Source: Hyperoodon ampullatus (taxonomy: Eukaryota > Chordata > Mammalia > Artiodactyla > Ziphiidae). From it: 64,000 nt of DNA. The position numbers were made by a program, and so were the translations under genes. The stretch lies in NCBI GenBank assembly GCA_949752795.1, contig OX457056.1:95440942-95504941 (forward strand), read 5' to 3'. The notes below the pieces were generated by a model. That model did no database searches and had not been told where the DNA came from. It saw only the letters and a program-made list of their open reading frames with translations. Positions 12,011 to 23,631 of this stretch are shown here, piece by piece. Position 1 is the first letter of the stretch. Every line of letters starts with the position of its first letter.

Positions 12011-13028
12011 TCTACAATAAGGGAGGTAAAATTTCTCCTTTACCCTCTTAGGGTTTCCACCTGGGACTATCTTAACAAATTAAGAGGAGGAAAGCATAAA
12101 AATTTCATTATAATAAAATTTTACATGTACATGGGAGTCCTCACAGGAAAATGAAGACCCAAAGAAATGTATAGGCCTAAGTGTTTATATGCTAGGTTGA
12201 ACAAAGAGGGACGATTGTGGAAAAGTAAGTAAAATACATGAAGGGGCTAAAGGAAGATAAGAGTTATTTTAACAATGTCGGTTTCTATTGATTTCTCCCA
12301 GCCTCAACTCCCTGTCTCTAGTGATACGAATGTTCTTTTCTTCCTGGTATTGGGAGGGCATCTTTCACATGAGAGTTTCATCTCCTGCTTTCAGGAAGAA
12401 AAGGGGAGGTCAGAGTACCCTTCTTGCACCTGTTTTTCAAGTGCCTTTAGCTCGAAATAATCATTATGACAAAGTGGCATATTTTGGGATGTTGTATTCT
12501 AGACCCCTTCCCTACTTATTGTTCACTGCTGTTTCACCAAGGACTAACTGTATGTGGCACGTGATAGGTGTTCAATAAGTATTTGTAGTAGGAATGAAGG
12601 AAGGGAAGGGGGGTTAAGGAGAGGAAGAGAGGAAGGGTAGGAAGTGTTATTTGGGTAACAAGGTGTGTATGTGTATTCAAGGATAGACTTTCACATTGGT
12701 TTATTGAAGCCTAAAATCCCTGAAGAACTGCAATAAGTTTTAATCTGTCTAAGAAACCATCAATTTATAAGCAGAGCTATTATTTTCCTTTCCCAAAGGA
12801 GAAAGCCAAAAAAAGCCAACGTGTTCTATTAGATTAATTAGCAGATTTAGGTTTGCTGTGGACTTTCTTTTCTAGGATTTTAGCTGAGATTCTGGAAAAT
12901 GTTTGAAGCCCATACAGTTTGTCCAAAGTCCTTTGAGATAGAATCTCTGCAGCCCTGTATTTAATAATGCCTAGAGGTTTTATTCTCTTCTAGTTGCCCC
13001 TCAAATAAAAATTCAATTTTGATGATCT
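12011..13028. other. no gene recognised
   Basis: Low-copy sequence with a purine-rich block near 12595-12650 (GGAAG/GAGAGG runs). No exon or RNA is supported. Confidence 0.5.
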
Positions 13029-13043
13029 CCTTCCTACAATTTT

Positions 13044-13326
13044 TTTTTAATTAATTAATTAATTTTTGCTGTGTTGGGTCTTCGTTTCTGTGTGAGGGCT
13101 TTCTCTAGTTGTGGCAAGCGGGGTCCACTCTTCATCGCGGTGCGCAGGCCTCTCACTGTCGCGGCCTCTCTTGTTGCGGAGCACGGCTCCAGACGCGCAG
13201 GCTCAGTAGTTGTGGCGCACGGGCCTAGTTGCTCCGCGGTATGTGGGATCCTCCCAGACCAGGGCTTGAACCTGTGTCCCCTGCATTAGCAGGCAGATTC
13301 TCAACCACTGCGCCACCAGGGAAGCC
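13044..13326 (-). mobile_element. CHR SINE, type B
   Basis: TTAA-rich tail, then type B body and head. The TSD ccttcctacaatttt (13029-13043) / ccttcctccaatttt (13327-13341) has one mismatch. Confidence 0.94.
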
Positions 13327-13341
13327 CCTTCCTCCAATTTT

Positions 13342-14281
13342 CTGAGTGCATTCTAATAATGCTATTGTCAAATATCAGTGATAACTTGCATCATAGATAA
13401 ATTGATTTTTCTGCTGCAATAATAAAAAATTGTATATATTTAATACAATTGTATATATGTAAATATATAAGATATATTTCAAGGTTGATTAGGATGAAAA
13501 ATAGACCCAAGTTTTACCGACATCTCTTGACTAACACCCGTAAGACTTGGGGGTTGGCTGGAATATACAAGCTGGGATTTAAGCAGAGTGAAGTTGCATT
13601 TGGTGGCACATGCTAAACTATGTGGATTGTGGGCCAGAGTGGCCAGCGTGGGCATGTGTAGGACAAGTAAGCAGGGGAACTACATCAGGAGAGAGAAAGG
13701 AGAGGTGCAGAGGTGAGAAAAGAGAGGTGCAGAGGTAAGCAAAGGAGAGAGAAACTATGAGACAAACTTGAGAGAATAACATCTGTTCCTGACAGCTGTT
13801 CCGGTTCCTGTCCTTGATTCTTTGCTTCCTGTCCATGAATACCCATGGACTTGCTCCTTGGCCTTATTTAAGCTAGTTTGAGGGATTCTCTGTTCCTTGT
13901 AGTCAAAACTGACTAGACTATATATTCCTGAAGATGGTTATTGAAAAAACAAAAAGTTATTTGAGCAGACTTGGAAAACCACAGCCAGAATTATGCAGTG
14001 CTTTCCACTGGAATTAAAGAGTGGGTTTTGATGTTTTTAGTGTATGAAAGAAAAATGGGTTTCAACTAAATGTAGTATCTCGGATTGGATCCTAGAACAG
14101 AAAAAGGATATTGGTGAAATCTGAATAAAGTCTGGAGTTTGGTTAATAATAGTAATACCAATTTCTTAACTTTGACAAAGTTAAGTTTGAAAGATGTTAA
14201 CATTGGGGCAAACTGGTGAAGACCATACACAACTCTGTACTATCTTTGTGACTCTTCGTAGGTCTAAACTTATTCCAAAAT
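13342..14281. other. no gene recognised
   Basis: AT-rich low-copy DNA. A short imperfect duplication 'gagaggtgcagaggt' occurs at about 13700-13735. Confidence 0.5.
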
Positions 14282-14296
14282 AAAAAGTGTATTTTA

Positions 14297-14516
14297 TTTT
14301 ATTTTAATTTTTTTATTTTTTGCGGTACACGGGCCTCTCACTGCTGTGGCATCTCCTGTTGCGGAGCACAGGCTCCGGACGCGCAGGCCCAGCAGCCATG
14401 GCTAACGGGCCCAGCTGCTCTGCGGCATGTGGGATCCTCCCGGACCAGGGCACGAACCCGTGTCCCCTGCATCGGCAGGCGGACTCTCAACCACTGCGCC
14501 ACCAGGGAAGCTCCCA
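14297..14516 (-). mobile_element. CHR SINE, type A, perfect TSD
   Basis: Tail of the (TTTTA)n kind. The TSD aaaaagtgtatttta lies at 14282-14296 and 14517-14531. Confidence 0.93.
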
Positions 14517-14534
14517 AAAAAGTGTATTTTAAAA

Positions 14535-14622
14535 ATAGGCTTCAACTGACTCACTTTGCTGTACATCTGAAATGAACACAACACTGTAAATCAACTATAC
14601 TCCAAAAATTTTTTTTGTAAAA
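14535..14622 (+). mobile_element. L1 3' tip, extremely 5' truncated
   Basis: 'actgactcactttgctgtacatctgaaatgaacacaaca...aaatcaactatactcc' is the last 85 bp or so of the cetartiodactyl L1 3' UTR. The same text closes the longer L1 at 58545-59640. Confidence 0.8.
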
Positions 14623-15182
14623 TATAACCTTGAATTCCTAGATAGAGAAGGAAGTAGAATGATATACTGGAAATAGCAACTATAACAGAAGTCAGAAAAA
14701 CCAGGGTCAAATCTAGAAAACCCTTGGTTCACGTCTATGCTTGGCTTCTTCCCAGCTGTGATCCCCAGTTCTCCTGTGAATTCATAGTGTTTTTTGGGGA
14801 GGCAAACAATGACACCAACAATGATAGCCTGGCACAATAAGCCAGGGTGGTGGAGTAGAAAGGAGAGGAAGCTGATCCAGCCCAGATACCTGAACTACGT
14901 ATGAATGAGTTCAACCCTAGGCTTGTGGTTGATACTTACGTACTTTTTTTCACTTTGACAAATAAAAAAAACACCATCATGCATACCACTACTACAGCCT
15001 CTTCAGAGGTGCACGTTAATGTGCGTAGAGAATCACAAATCACCGTGCACACACATTTCGTGGGGGTCACCTTTTAGGTAACATTATCTCATTGGCATTT
15101 AAATGTTTGTAATTGTCCTTATAAATATTTTAACAGAAAATATAAATATATGTATACCCATATGTATATATACAACATACTG
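14623..15182. other. no gene recognised
   Basis: Low-copy, AT-rich. A TATA/ATAT low-complexity run lies at about 15130-15175. Confidence 0.5.
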
Positions 15183-15350
15183 GTCAAGACCATGGCTACA
15201 GAGTCAGGCTCTGCGTTTGAATCCTAATTCCACCACTGTGTGATGCCCATCCTCTCCTGTGCCTCACTTTCCTCAGGCAGAGAAAATGATAGAACTTGCT
15301 TAAAAGACAACTGAGATAGCTGAATGAGGTAATGGAAACAGAGTATAGTG
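15183..15350 (+). repeat. MIR fragment
   Basis: 'ctacagagtcaggctctgcgtttgaatcctaattccaccactgtgtga' is the MIR core; the 3' end is lost. Confidence 0.7.
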
Positions 15351-15438
15351 TCTCCCCCCACCCCCCGTCATTTGGGGTCTTTGCATTTTTCTTGTCCATG
15401 TGTATGGATTCTTTATATTAAAAATAGTAGTCCTGGGG

Positions 15439-15750
15439 CTTCCCTGGTGGCACAGTGGTTAAGAATCCGCCTGCCAATGAGGGAGACACAGGTTCGAGCC
15501 CTGGTCCGGGAAGATCCCACGTGCCGCGGAGCAACTAAGCCCGTGCGCCACAACTACTGAGCCTGTGCTCTAGAGCCCACGAGTCACAACTACTGAAGCC
15601 CGCGCGCCTAGAGCCGGTGCTCCACAACAAGAGAAGCCACCGCAATGAGAAGCCCGCACACCGCAACGAAGAGTAGCCGCCTCTCGCCGCAACTAGAGAA
15701 AGCCCACGCACAGCAACGAAGACCCAACGCAGCCAAAAAAAAAAAAAAAA
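15439..15750 (+). mobile_element. CHR SINE, type B, stacked on an older SINE
   Basis: Full type B copy with an A17-18 tail. Its flanks aaaatagtagtcctgggg (15421-15438) and aaaagtagtcctgggg (15749-15764) include the first Gs of the downstream type C SINE, so this copy came second. Confidence 0.94.
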
Positions 15751-15760
15751 AAGTAGTCCT

Positions 15761-15920
15761 GGGGACTTCCCTGGTGGTTCAGTGGTTAAGACTCTGCTCT
15801 TCCACTGCTAGAGGACAAGGGTTTGATCCCTGGTCAGGGAACTAAGATCCCACATGCCACACGGCACAGCCAAAACATAAAAATAATAAATAAATAATAA
15901 CGAAATTTATTTTAAAAATA
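15761..15920 (+). mobile_element. CHR SINE, type C, first of a stacked pair
   Basis: Short form 'ggggacttccctggtggttc...ggtcagggaactaagatccc' with a (TAAA)n-like tail. The target aaaatagtagtcct recurs at 15921-15934, and its left copy was re-used by the type B SINE. Confidence 0.92.
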
Positions 15921-15934
15921 AAAATAGTAGTCCT

Positions 15935-17208
15935 TTGTCTTCCTGTTTGCTAAATATTTCCCCCAATCTATTGTTTATTTTTTGTTTTGATTATTGGCTT
16001 GGAGGTCACATGTGGGTTTGATAAACATGATTTCATAGCCTATGTAAACTAGATTTCTGCCCACTCCCAGGCTGATTTCCTTTTCTTGAGGAAGTTCAGG
16101 GGGATGTGGATAGTATCAAGAGTTGAGGAGAGGGGCTGGAATTTTGTGCTCTCAGTATCACAGTCCATCATGGTGGCGCCTTCTGAGGCGCCCTCATTAC
16201 CATCTGGTCAACAGTTGTGGGTCCATGCAGGTCCTAGCCCTGAGGCCTCTTCAAGTCCATTGTCTGCCAGTGCCACATCTGGGACCCTCCTGACCAGATC
16301 AGTGATCCTGTACTGTTCTGCAAGAAGCTCGGGCCTGAGACTGACTGAGACTGACTCAGGCCTTCTCAGCTGACACAAGCTGCACGTCACTTCTCCTCTA
16401 CTCTCTTGCACTAGGCTAAGCTTCAGGGATTCTGGGGACCTCTCTAGGTGCCTTCCATTCCTCAGTTTTCAGGTGTCTTCCCAGGAGGTGCCAGGAACCT
16501 TTAGGGAGATGAACATTTGAGTGCAAGAAGCTACTAAGGAGTGGGAATGGGGAGACTTTTGGGAACAGCAGCTACGTTTGGGCCAAGGGAGAGATTGAAC
16601 TGGGGTGCAGTTGCCGCAGAGGCCCCTACCAATGCCTCAGGAAGCTCTGACACTGGATGGCCTCTCAGAGTTATCCTAAGTTGAAGCAAGGGGGCTGGAC
16701 CTTTGTTCTTCCACATAGAAGAATCTTTATTACTGGTTGTCCCTAGGGAGGGAACATAATCTTGGGCAAGGCAGCCCTCTGTAATACCTGGGCAAGGGAC
16801 TCAGGTGTGAGCCAACAGCAGTCAGCACTCCCAGAAGTTGGGGGAGGGGTGAGTGTTCAGTCCTAAAGGGGGGATGTGGGCAGCGTCCATAGCAACCCTC
16901 ACCATGGCCAACCGGCCTTTGATCTCGTTGGGTGCCCCTGGCTGCTCTCTCTTTTCACTCATTATTATCTAGTCTGCAGAGGTAGCCTGGCTTTTTTATA
17001 TTTTTCCTGATTCATTGTGTTTGCTCTGAGGCCTGGGATTTTGAAAGTGCAAAGCCCAAAATGAGCCTCTTTTGTTATCCACATTCTGCTGTGTCACCCC
17101 ATCCCTGAGACAACAAAACAAATTGCCTAACTTCCTAAATGTGGGTCAGGGAAAGGGTAAACAGGAAATACCAGGACAAAGCATTCAGAAAACAACACAC
17201 AACGTGTA
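15935..17208. other. repeat-poor stretch, no gene recognised
   Basis: Moderately GC-rich, with two small hairpin-forming inverted repeats at 16175-16192 and 16332-16362. A 95-codon frame at 16086-16373 has no domain and is probably chance. Confidence 0.45.
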
Positions 17209-17219
17209 CCTAATGTTTC

Positions 17220-17524
17220 TTTTCTTTTTTAAAATTTATTTTTTTTTTTTTTGCTGCATTGGGTCTTCGCTGCTGCACTCGGGCTTTCTCTAGTAGTGGC
17301 GAGTGGGGGCTACTCTTCCTTGCGGTGCACGGGCTTCTCACTGCAGTGGCTTCTCTTGCTGGGGAGCATGGGCTCTAGGCGCCCGGGGTTTAGTGGTTGT
17401 GGCTCGCAGGCTCAGTAGTTGTGGCACACGGGCTTAGTTGCTCCGAGGCACGTGGAATCTTCCTGGACCAGGGCTTGAAACTGTGTCCCCTGCATTGGCA
17501 AGTGGATGCTACCAGGGAAGTCCC
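17220..17524 (-). mobile_element. CHR SINE, type B, diverged
   Basis: Type B body with several small deletions; the 'ctcaaccactgcgcc' segment near the head is lost. TSD cctaatgtttc at 17209-17219 and 17525-17535. Confidence 0.92.
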
Positions 17525-17535
17525 CCTAATGTTTC

Positions 17536-18139
17536 CATGATGCAAATGACCGAAGGTGATGCTCTAGACTCTTCTTACCCAATGAAGACACAGAGAAGAT
17601 GGAGGGATTCTCAAAGGGCACCAGAGCACACCTTGCTAGGGAAAACCTTTCAGAATCTCCAGGGCATGGGGTGAGAAGGGATTGGTGAGATCTTTCTATT
17701 TAGCCAAAGGGAGTGTGGATTTATTTATAAATATGAGAACATTGCAAAAGAGTAAGATCTTTTCAGAGACTGAGAAGAGATGGGATCCAGAGACCAGAAT
17801 GATTCTTGGCAGGAGGAGGGAAAGTTCTTCTCTTTTAACTGGAAGGGAAGAGGAAAAGTGGGATGTGTGTAGGAGGAATGGCTGGATACTCTGGAGTTGC
17901 CTGCAAGTGGTGTCTTTTTCACTGACAAGTTAGAAGCAGGATCCTTTGATGAGAGTGAAGGAGGAAATGCTCTTGTGGAATGAATTTTGAGAAGAGGGAA
18001 AGCCCTTCCCAGGGACATATGGAGGGATCGGTGGGCAGCACAAGAGCCCCGCAGAGACTAGGCACCACTCACAGATGTTGGGAGATTTTCTCCAGCAGAG
18101 CTGAATGGCACAGATGTGGGCTCGGATAAGGAAGAGCAA
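17536..18139. other. no gene recognised
   Basis: Low-copy sequence. Opposite-strand frames at 17682-17933 and 17725-18018 overlap and show no domain. Confidence 0.45.
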
Positions 18140-18760
18140 TGCTTTATTTTTTTCTTTTTACTTTTTTACTTTTAATTGAAGTATACTATATACATAGAAG
18201 TGTGCATACATCACATATAACGTGATGAATTCACACAGAGAAGGCACTTGTATATCCAGCAACCCAGAAGCCCCTATAATAGTTTCCTAGGGCTGCTGTA
18301 ACAAATTACAACAAATGTGGCTTAAAACAACAGAAACCCATTCTCTCACAGTTTGGAGGCTAGAATGTGAAATCAAAGTGTCAGCTCTAGGGAAGGACCT
18401 TTCCTTGCCTCTTCCTGGCTTCCAGGGTTCCCCAGCAATCCGTGGGCCTCCTCGGCTTGTAGATGCACCACTCCAATTTCTGCCTCCATTTCACATGGCC
18501 TTCTTCCCTTGGTGTATGTCTGCATATCTGTGTCTCTCTGTCTCCACATAGCCTTCTTATAAGGACACCACTCTTTGGATTTAGGACCCACCTTCATCCA
18601 CTACAATCTCATTCTAACTGATTACCTATACAAAGACCCTATTTCCAGATAAGGAACAGTTTGAGGTGCTGGATGAATATGAATTTTGGGAAGACACTAT
18701 TCAAACTAGTATACCAACTTTGTGTCTCTTTCCAGTCACTAGATCCAAGTTTGTTTATCT
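18140..18760 (-). mobile_element. old L1 3' UTR, split by an MLT1 LTR
   Basis: 'tttaattgaagtatactatatacatagaagtgtgcatacatcac...cagcaacccagaagcccc' is the antisense of an L1M 3' UTR. The expected continuation, 'ttgtgtctctttccagtcact', appears only after the MLT1 LTR, so the LTR landed in this L1. Confidence 0.7.
18272..18712 (+). mobile_element. MLT1-type solo LTR
   Basis: 'agtttcctagggctgctgtaacaaattacaaca', 'tctcacagtttggaggctag' and 'ccttcttataaggacaccactc' match MLT1. Exact ends are uncertain by a few bases. Confidence 0.75.
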
Positions 18761-19049
18761 TTATTTGTTTTGGGTTTCTGCCACAGGGTATAATAGCAGG
18801 GAAATGGAGCAAGGAAGTTGAAAGTATGAGCAAAGAATTGTTGAAACGAAACATGGAGTCTCCATCACGTTGGGAAGGGAGTGAAGACAAGAGACGAATA
18901 GGTAGGGGTGGATACTAAGAAGCAGAGGGGCCAGGGATTCAAGATTTCAATAAGGTTGAAGAAATAGGTCTACAGGGACAACTAAAGGAGGCTGATGGAA
19001 GGAGAGGAGATTGTGCTGAGAAAAAGGCCATTGAGTTTGACTGTTTCTA

Positions 19050-19560
19050 CTTTAGATGGTTCTACTGAACTACCTGTTTATTCTAGAATTATTAATATAC
19101 TGTTTTAATCACTGTAAGTCTAAAATAGTTTTACCCTTTAAAATGTCTAGCCCCTTCAGTGTTATCTTTTTCCAGAACTTTCTTTGATATTCTAAAATGT
19201 TTACTCTTCCAGATTAATTTTAAAATAATGTCGTTACAACAGTTCTTTTTTAAAATCTTTTCTTATTGAATGAAAGTTTTTAAATTTTATAGTGCTTTAC
19301 AATTTTCAGAAGTTTCACACAAGGATTTCATATAATCCCATAATAACCCTTTTTTAAAATCCCCTATCCCTATATTGCCCCTCCCCCCCACAAAATTCTT
19401 ATTGTAATGTTGACTGGAATTGCATTAAACTTACAAATTTATTTAAGAAGAATTAACATCTTTAATATTTCTATGCAGGAAAAATGTTTGTCTTACCATT
19501 TACTCAAGTCCTTTACAACTCCCAGTAAAGTTTTACAGTTTTCTTTGCATATACTTTTGT
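19050..19560 (-). mobile_element. old L1 ORF2/3' fragment
   Basis: 'tgttgactggaattgcattaaacttacaaatttatttaagaagaattaacatctttaatattt' is antisense to the L1 ORF2 C-terminal region. Strongly decayed, no open frame. Confidence 0.6.
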
Positions 19561-19769
19561 AATGGAATGGAATGTTTCCTTCTGTCATGGAGCCTGGACT
19601 AGATGACCTTATATCTAAGAGGAGGGTGGCTATATGGTCTCAGGGGAGTAATTGTGCCCTTTGATCACTTTCTTAAAAAGAGAGAGATTTAAAGTGACCA
19701 TTAGTTAATATTTTAAGACTATAATAAAAGTATGTTCAAGGAAGCAGTATAAAGACAAGGCTGTGAACA

Positions 19770-20130
19770 TAAAAAGAAATGAACTACTGATACATACTAT
19801 GACATCAGTGAATCTTAAAAATATTATTCCAAGTGAAAAGAGCCAGGCAAAAATGGCCACATATGATATGATTCCACTTACATGAAGTGTCCAGACAGGT
19901 AAATGCATAGAGAGAAAGCAGCGGTTGCTAGGGGCTGGGGGGAAGAGGAGAATGGACAATGACTGTTTAATGAGTATGAGGTTTCCTTTAGGGATGATGG
20001 AAATGTTCTGGGACTAGATAGTGGTGATGTTTGCACAACATTGTCAATGTGCTAAATGTCACTGAATTGTATACTTTGAAATGGCTGAAATGGTGAATTT
20101 TATGTGTATTTTATTGTGTGCATATACGCA
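19770..20130 (+). mobile_element. L1M 3' UTR fragment
   Basis: 'gatatgattccacttacatgaagtgtccag', 'ggttgctaggggctggggg' and 'gaattgtatactttgaaatggctgaaatggtgaattttatg' are characteristic of L1M 3' ends. Confidence 0.75.
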
Positions 20131-20479
20131 TGTGTGTGCCCACACATGTAAACACGCACAAACTCAAGGCTGTGAAAAGCAGGGAAAGCAGGCACAGGGT
20201 TTTCTTTTATTGCACAGCTGCGCCACCACTTCTGCCACCACCCCTGCAGGGCACACAGGCCTGACTCCACACCCTGTCCAGGCTCCTTCCCGTGGTCTTT
20301 GACCTGGCTGCACCTCTGCAGGAGGGACGTATGTGCCGTGCCCACAGGTGTGGACGAGATGGCCTCTAAAGATCCTTCCAAATCTGAGACTCTCTGATCT
20401 TATCATTCATTTGTGGGAATCTCCTTTCCTTTCTCCTTCCCACACACTCTCCTACTTAGAGATATACCTGTATGATATA
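20131..20479. other. no gene recognised
   Basis: Low-copy sequence, locally GC-rich, with no supported feature. Confidence 0.45.
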
Positions 20480-20705
20480 CTGAGGAAGGAGCAGGAAATC
20501 TGGAATCAGCTGGATCTACATTCAAATCTCTGCTTTGCCAGTGCACCTGTTGTGTGACCTTGAGCCCATGATGTCACCAAGGCTCTAAGCTTCCTTCTTC
20601 CTTGGCTGTAAAGGGGAAATCATGACCACCACCTTGCCGGGGCACTGTAGGGATTAGCAATGGTGAATGGGACTGGCACTGAGTAAGAGCTAATCTATGT
20701 TTGTT
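20480..20705 (+). repeat. MIR SINE
   Basis: 'tctggaatcagctggatctacattcaaatc', 'tgtgtgaccttgagc' and 'ggactggcactgagtaagag' match MIR. Confidence 0.7.
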
Positions 20706-20983
20706 TGTTTTTTTTAATCAGAGAAACTCTGAAACCCCTACTAAGAAGTAGCTATTTGGCCACTGCTGAGTTGGTGGGATTTAAATTTATAAATGTATTT
20801 GCTGAAGCCCAGAAACATCTAGGCCCAGTCGGACACTTACAGGGTATGTATTACCTTTGAGGCACACCTTGGCAAAGTTAGATACTGCCTAAGTAATAAT
20901 TATTAAACTTTATATGTGTCAGCTAGATTTGCCATCAATTAAGGCTGAAATTGGGGTATAATCTTATTTAAAAATCAAAGCCA

Positions 20984-22554
20984 GGTGGCTCTCATGGAGG
21001 CAGCTAGTGCGAGGCTGTGGAGCGCTGAGCCACGCGTCATGCCCTGCGCTGCCCAGACTAGCGAACAATACAGTCAAGATGGGTGAAGGTGATCCCAAGA
21101 AACCAAAGGGCAAGATGTCTGCTTATGCCTTCTTTGTGCAGACGTGCAGAGAGCAACATAAGAAGAAAAACCCTGAGGTCACTGTCAATTTTGCAGAATT
21201 TTCCAAGAAATGCTCTGAGAGGTGGAAGACAATGTCTGGGAAAGAGAAGTCTAAATTTGACGAAATGACAAAGGCAGATAAAGTGCGCTATGATTGGGAA
21301 ATGAAGGATTACGGACCAGCTAAGGGAGGCAAGAAGAAGAAGGACCTGAATGCCCCCAAGAGGCCACCGTCTGGATTTTGCCTGTTCTGTTCTGAATTCC
21401 GCCCCAAGATCAAATCTACAAACCCTGACATCTCTATTGGAGATGTGGCAAAGAAGCTGGGCGAGATGTGGGATAACTTAAGTGACATACATCAACAAGG
21501 CAGCAAAGCTGAAGGAGGAATATGAGAAGGATGTTGCAGAGTATAAGTCTAAAGGGAAGTTTGATGGCACCAAGGGTCCTGCTAAAGTTGCCCGGAAAAA
21601 GGTGGAAGAGGAAGATGAAGAAGATGAGGACGAAGAAGAGGAGGAGGAGGAGGAGGAGGATGAATTAAAAAAAACTGTTGTTGTGTCTCCTTGTGAATAC
21701 CTTAGAGTAGGGAGCACCGTGATTGACACACCTCTTGCCCGGGACGCGTCTGTTGCCCTTGTTAGGTTTAATTACCCAGTTGGATCACGATCATATCGTA
21801 GTCTCTCAAAGTGCTCTAGCAATTGTCAGTGGTTTACATGGAGTGGCCATGGGTGTCTGGAGCACCCGGAAACTGTATCAAAGTTGTACATATTTCCAAA
21901 CATTTTTAAAATGAAAAGGCTCTCGTGTTCTCCTCACTCTGTGCACTTTGTTGTTGGTGTGACAAAGCATTTAAAGATGTTTCTGGCATTTTCTTTTTTT
22001 TTTTTTTAATTTGTGAGGCGGTGTGTTAACTCTATGGTCATTGGCTAGGAATCCTGAGTTCTCAACTGTACATATCTATAGTTTGTAAAAAGAACAAAGC
22101 AACCAAGACACACTCTTGACGCTCCTTGCTTGGTGTGGAGGCTGTAGGAGCAATGCCTTCCGGAGGGGCCGTAGCTCAGGCCGTGCACTGTGGGGCTGGA
22201 CCTGTGGACACTCCAGTGGGCATCCATTTAGCTTCAGGTTGTCTTGTTTCTGTATATAGAGACATAGCATCCCGTTGCCATTCTTAGCTGTGGAAAAGGG
22301 GGTGGGGGGTCAGCTGGCATGAGAAGTGTTTTGGATCCTTTTTAGTTGAAGTGTGGTAGTTTTAAACTGTTTGTTTTTTAAACAAACCATAGAACTCTTC
22401 ATTGTCAGCAAAGCCAAGAGCCACTGCATTGATGAAAGTTCAAGAACCTTCTGTACTAAACACGTTCTGCAATGTTCTGTTATTTTTTTTGTATGTTTAG
22501 AATGTTGAAATGTTTTTGAAGTTAAATAAACAGTATTACATTTGTAAAAAAAAA
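20984..22554 (+). pseudogene. HMGB3: HMGB3 processed retropseudogene
   Basis: An intronless copy of an HMGB3 mRNA. HMGB3 is a chromatin protein with two HMG boxes and an acidic tail. The ATG is at 21079-21081. Frame 1 encodes box A ('[20 protein letters not shown]', '[20 protein letters not shown]'), the linker and most of box B ('[10 protein letters not shown]', '[19 protein letters not shown]'). At about 21487-21490 the segment expected before '[14 protein letters not shown]' has lost about 14 nt. Frame 1 then stops at 21523-21525, and box B plus the acidic Glu/Asp tail continue in another frame. The original stop is lost (TTA at 21665-21667). A long 3' UTR ends in AATAAA (22525-22530) and an A run from 22546. 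The 13-bp repeats aaaatcaaagcca at 20971-20983 and 22555-22567 are an exact TSD next to an L1-type TTTAAAA target. '[14 protein letters not shown]' separates HMGB3 from HMGB1 and HMGB2. No intact protein can be made. Confidence 0.95.
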
Positions 22555-22567
22555 AAAATCAAAGCCA

Positions 22568-23486
22568 CACAATCACATCATCTCATCAGAAAGGCAGCAG
22601 AATTATAACATGCCACCGCGGTTTACGTGAAGGACCTAAGCCCTGAACATATTTTCAGCAAAACTCTGCTCTAACATAAACCAATGAGATAATAAATGGG
22701 AGTTGGAAATGACTTGGAGTAAAATCCAAGATGTAGCCCTGAAGGAGTGAGGCAAAGATATTCTGATACTGCTGCCTCTCCCAAGGGCTCTGCAAAACCC
22801 CTGAAGCCTTAACCTGTAATTTTCCAATAAGTTCTCACGTCTCCAAACTTTACCTTACCTTAAGCTGGCAAATAAAGCCCTGCAAACTGCTGTCTGAGAA
22901 CAGTTAGTGCTCCCCAGATTTTCCATGAGTCCTTGTCTTAGCTTGAGTTCCCCCCAAAACAGAATCTGACAGCAGGACTTGGTCCAGGTAGTTTACTGAA
23001 GAGGGATCCCCTGAAACAGGAATGGGGGGAGCAGGGAGAGTGATGTCAAGAAGGAAAGTGTGTTATCAAGATGAGAACAGTACAGAAGGCCTCCTACAAC
23101 CATTCACCTAAAAGTGAGGGAATTTATCCACTAGCTTCCATCCCCCAGTGGTTGGAAGTTGCCAAGAGAGACATTAACACCCCTGTACTTTGGGGTACTA
23201 TTACCTGTAGGCTGAGCAGGGTCCTAGGGTATTGGAGAAGGCCCTGGGGCAGAACACGGAAGGATGAGACCTCACACTGGAGGAGAAATGCTGTCAGAAC
23301 AACACCTGGGCTCACATAGGACGACTGACCATTGTAGCTGTGGCTGATATCAGAGGTGGCCAAGGGGATGTGATGTGGGCCACCACCAAATGTGTTTGTT
23401 TCCACACTCTTACAGTGCCCAGCCTCTCTTGCAGCTAGGTTGTGATCATGTGATCCTTGAGTCTGTATGGAAGATATCTGACAAAC
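22568..23486. other. no gene; possible old LTR fragment
   Basis: 'gagttccccccaaaacagaatctgacagc...agtttactgaagagggatccc' at about 22940-23010 resembles the start of an old LTR, but the match is weak. The rest is low-copy. Confidence 0.35.
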
Positions 23487-23504
23487 CCAGAACCATATTC
23501 TTTT

Positions 23505-23613
23505 TTTGGCTGCACTGCATAGCTTGCGGGATCTTAGTTCCCTGACCGGGAATTGAACCCGGGCCCCTTGCAGTGGAAGCATGGAGTCCTAACCACTGGA
23601 CCACCAGGGAATT
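23505..23613 (-). mobile_element. CHR SINE, type C
   Basis: Complement of 'gaattccctggtggtccagtgg...aagatcccgcaagc'. The 18-bp TSD cccagaaccatattcttt (23487-23504) / cccagaaccatactcttt (23614-23631) has one mismatch. Confidence 0.94.
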
Positions 23614-23631
23614 CCCAGAACCATACTCTTT

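Noticed and set aside
21007..22009. Two long frames encoding HMG-box protein, possibly a functional gene
   Set aside because: No introns, exact TSDs, poly(A) tail, a frameshifting deletion between the frames and loss of the stop show a retropseudogene.
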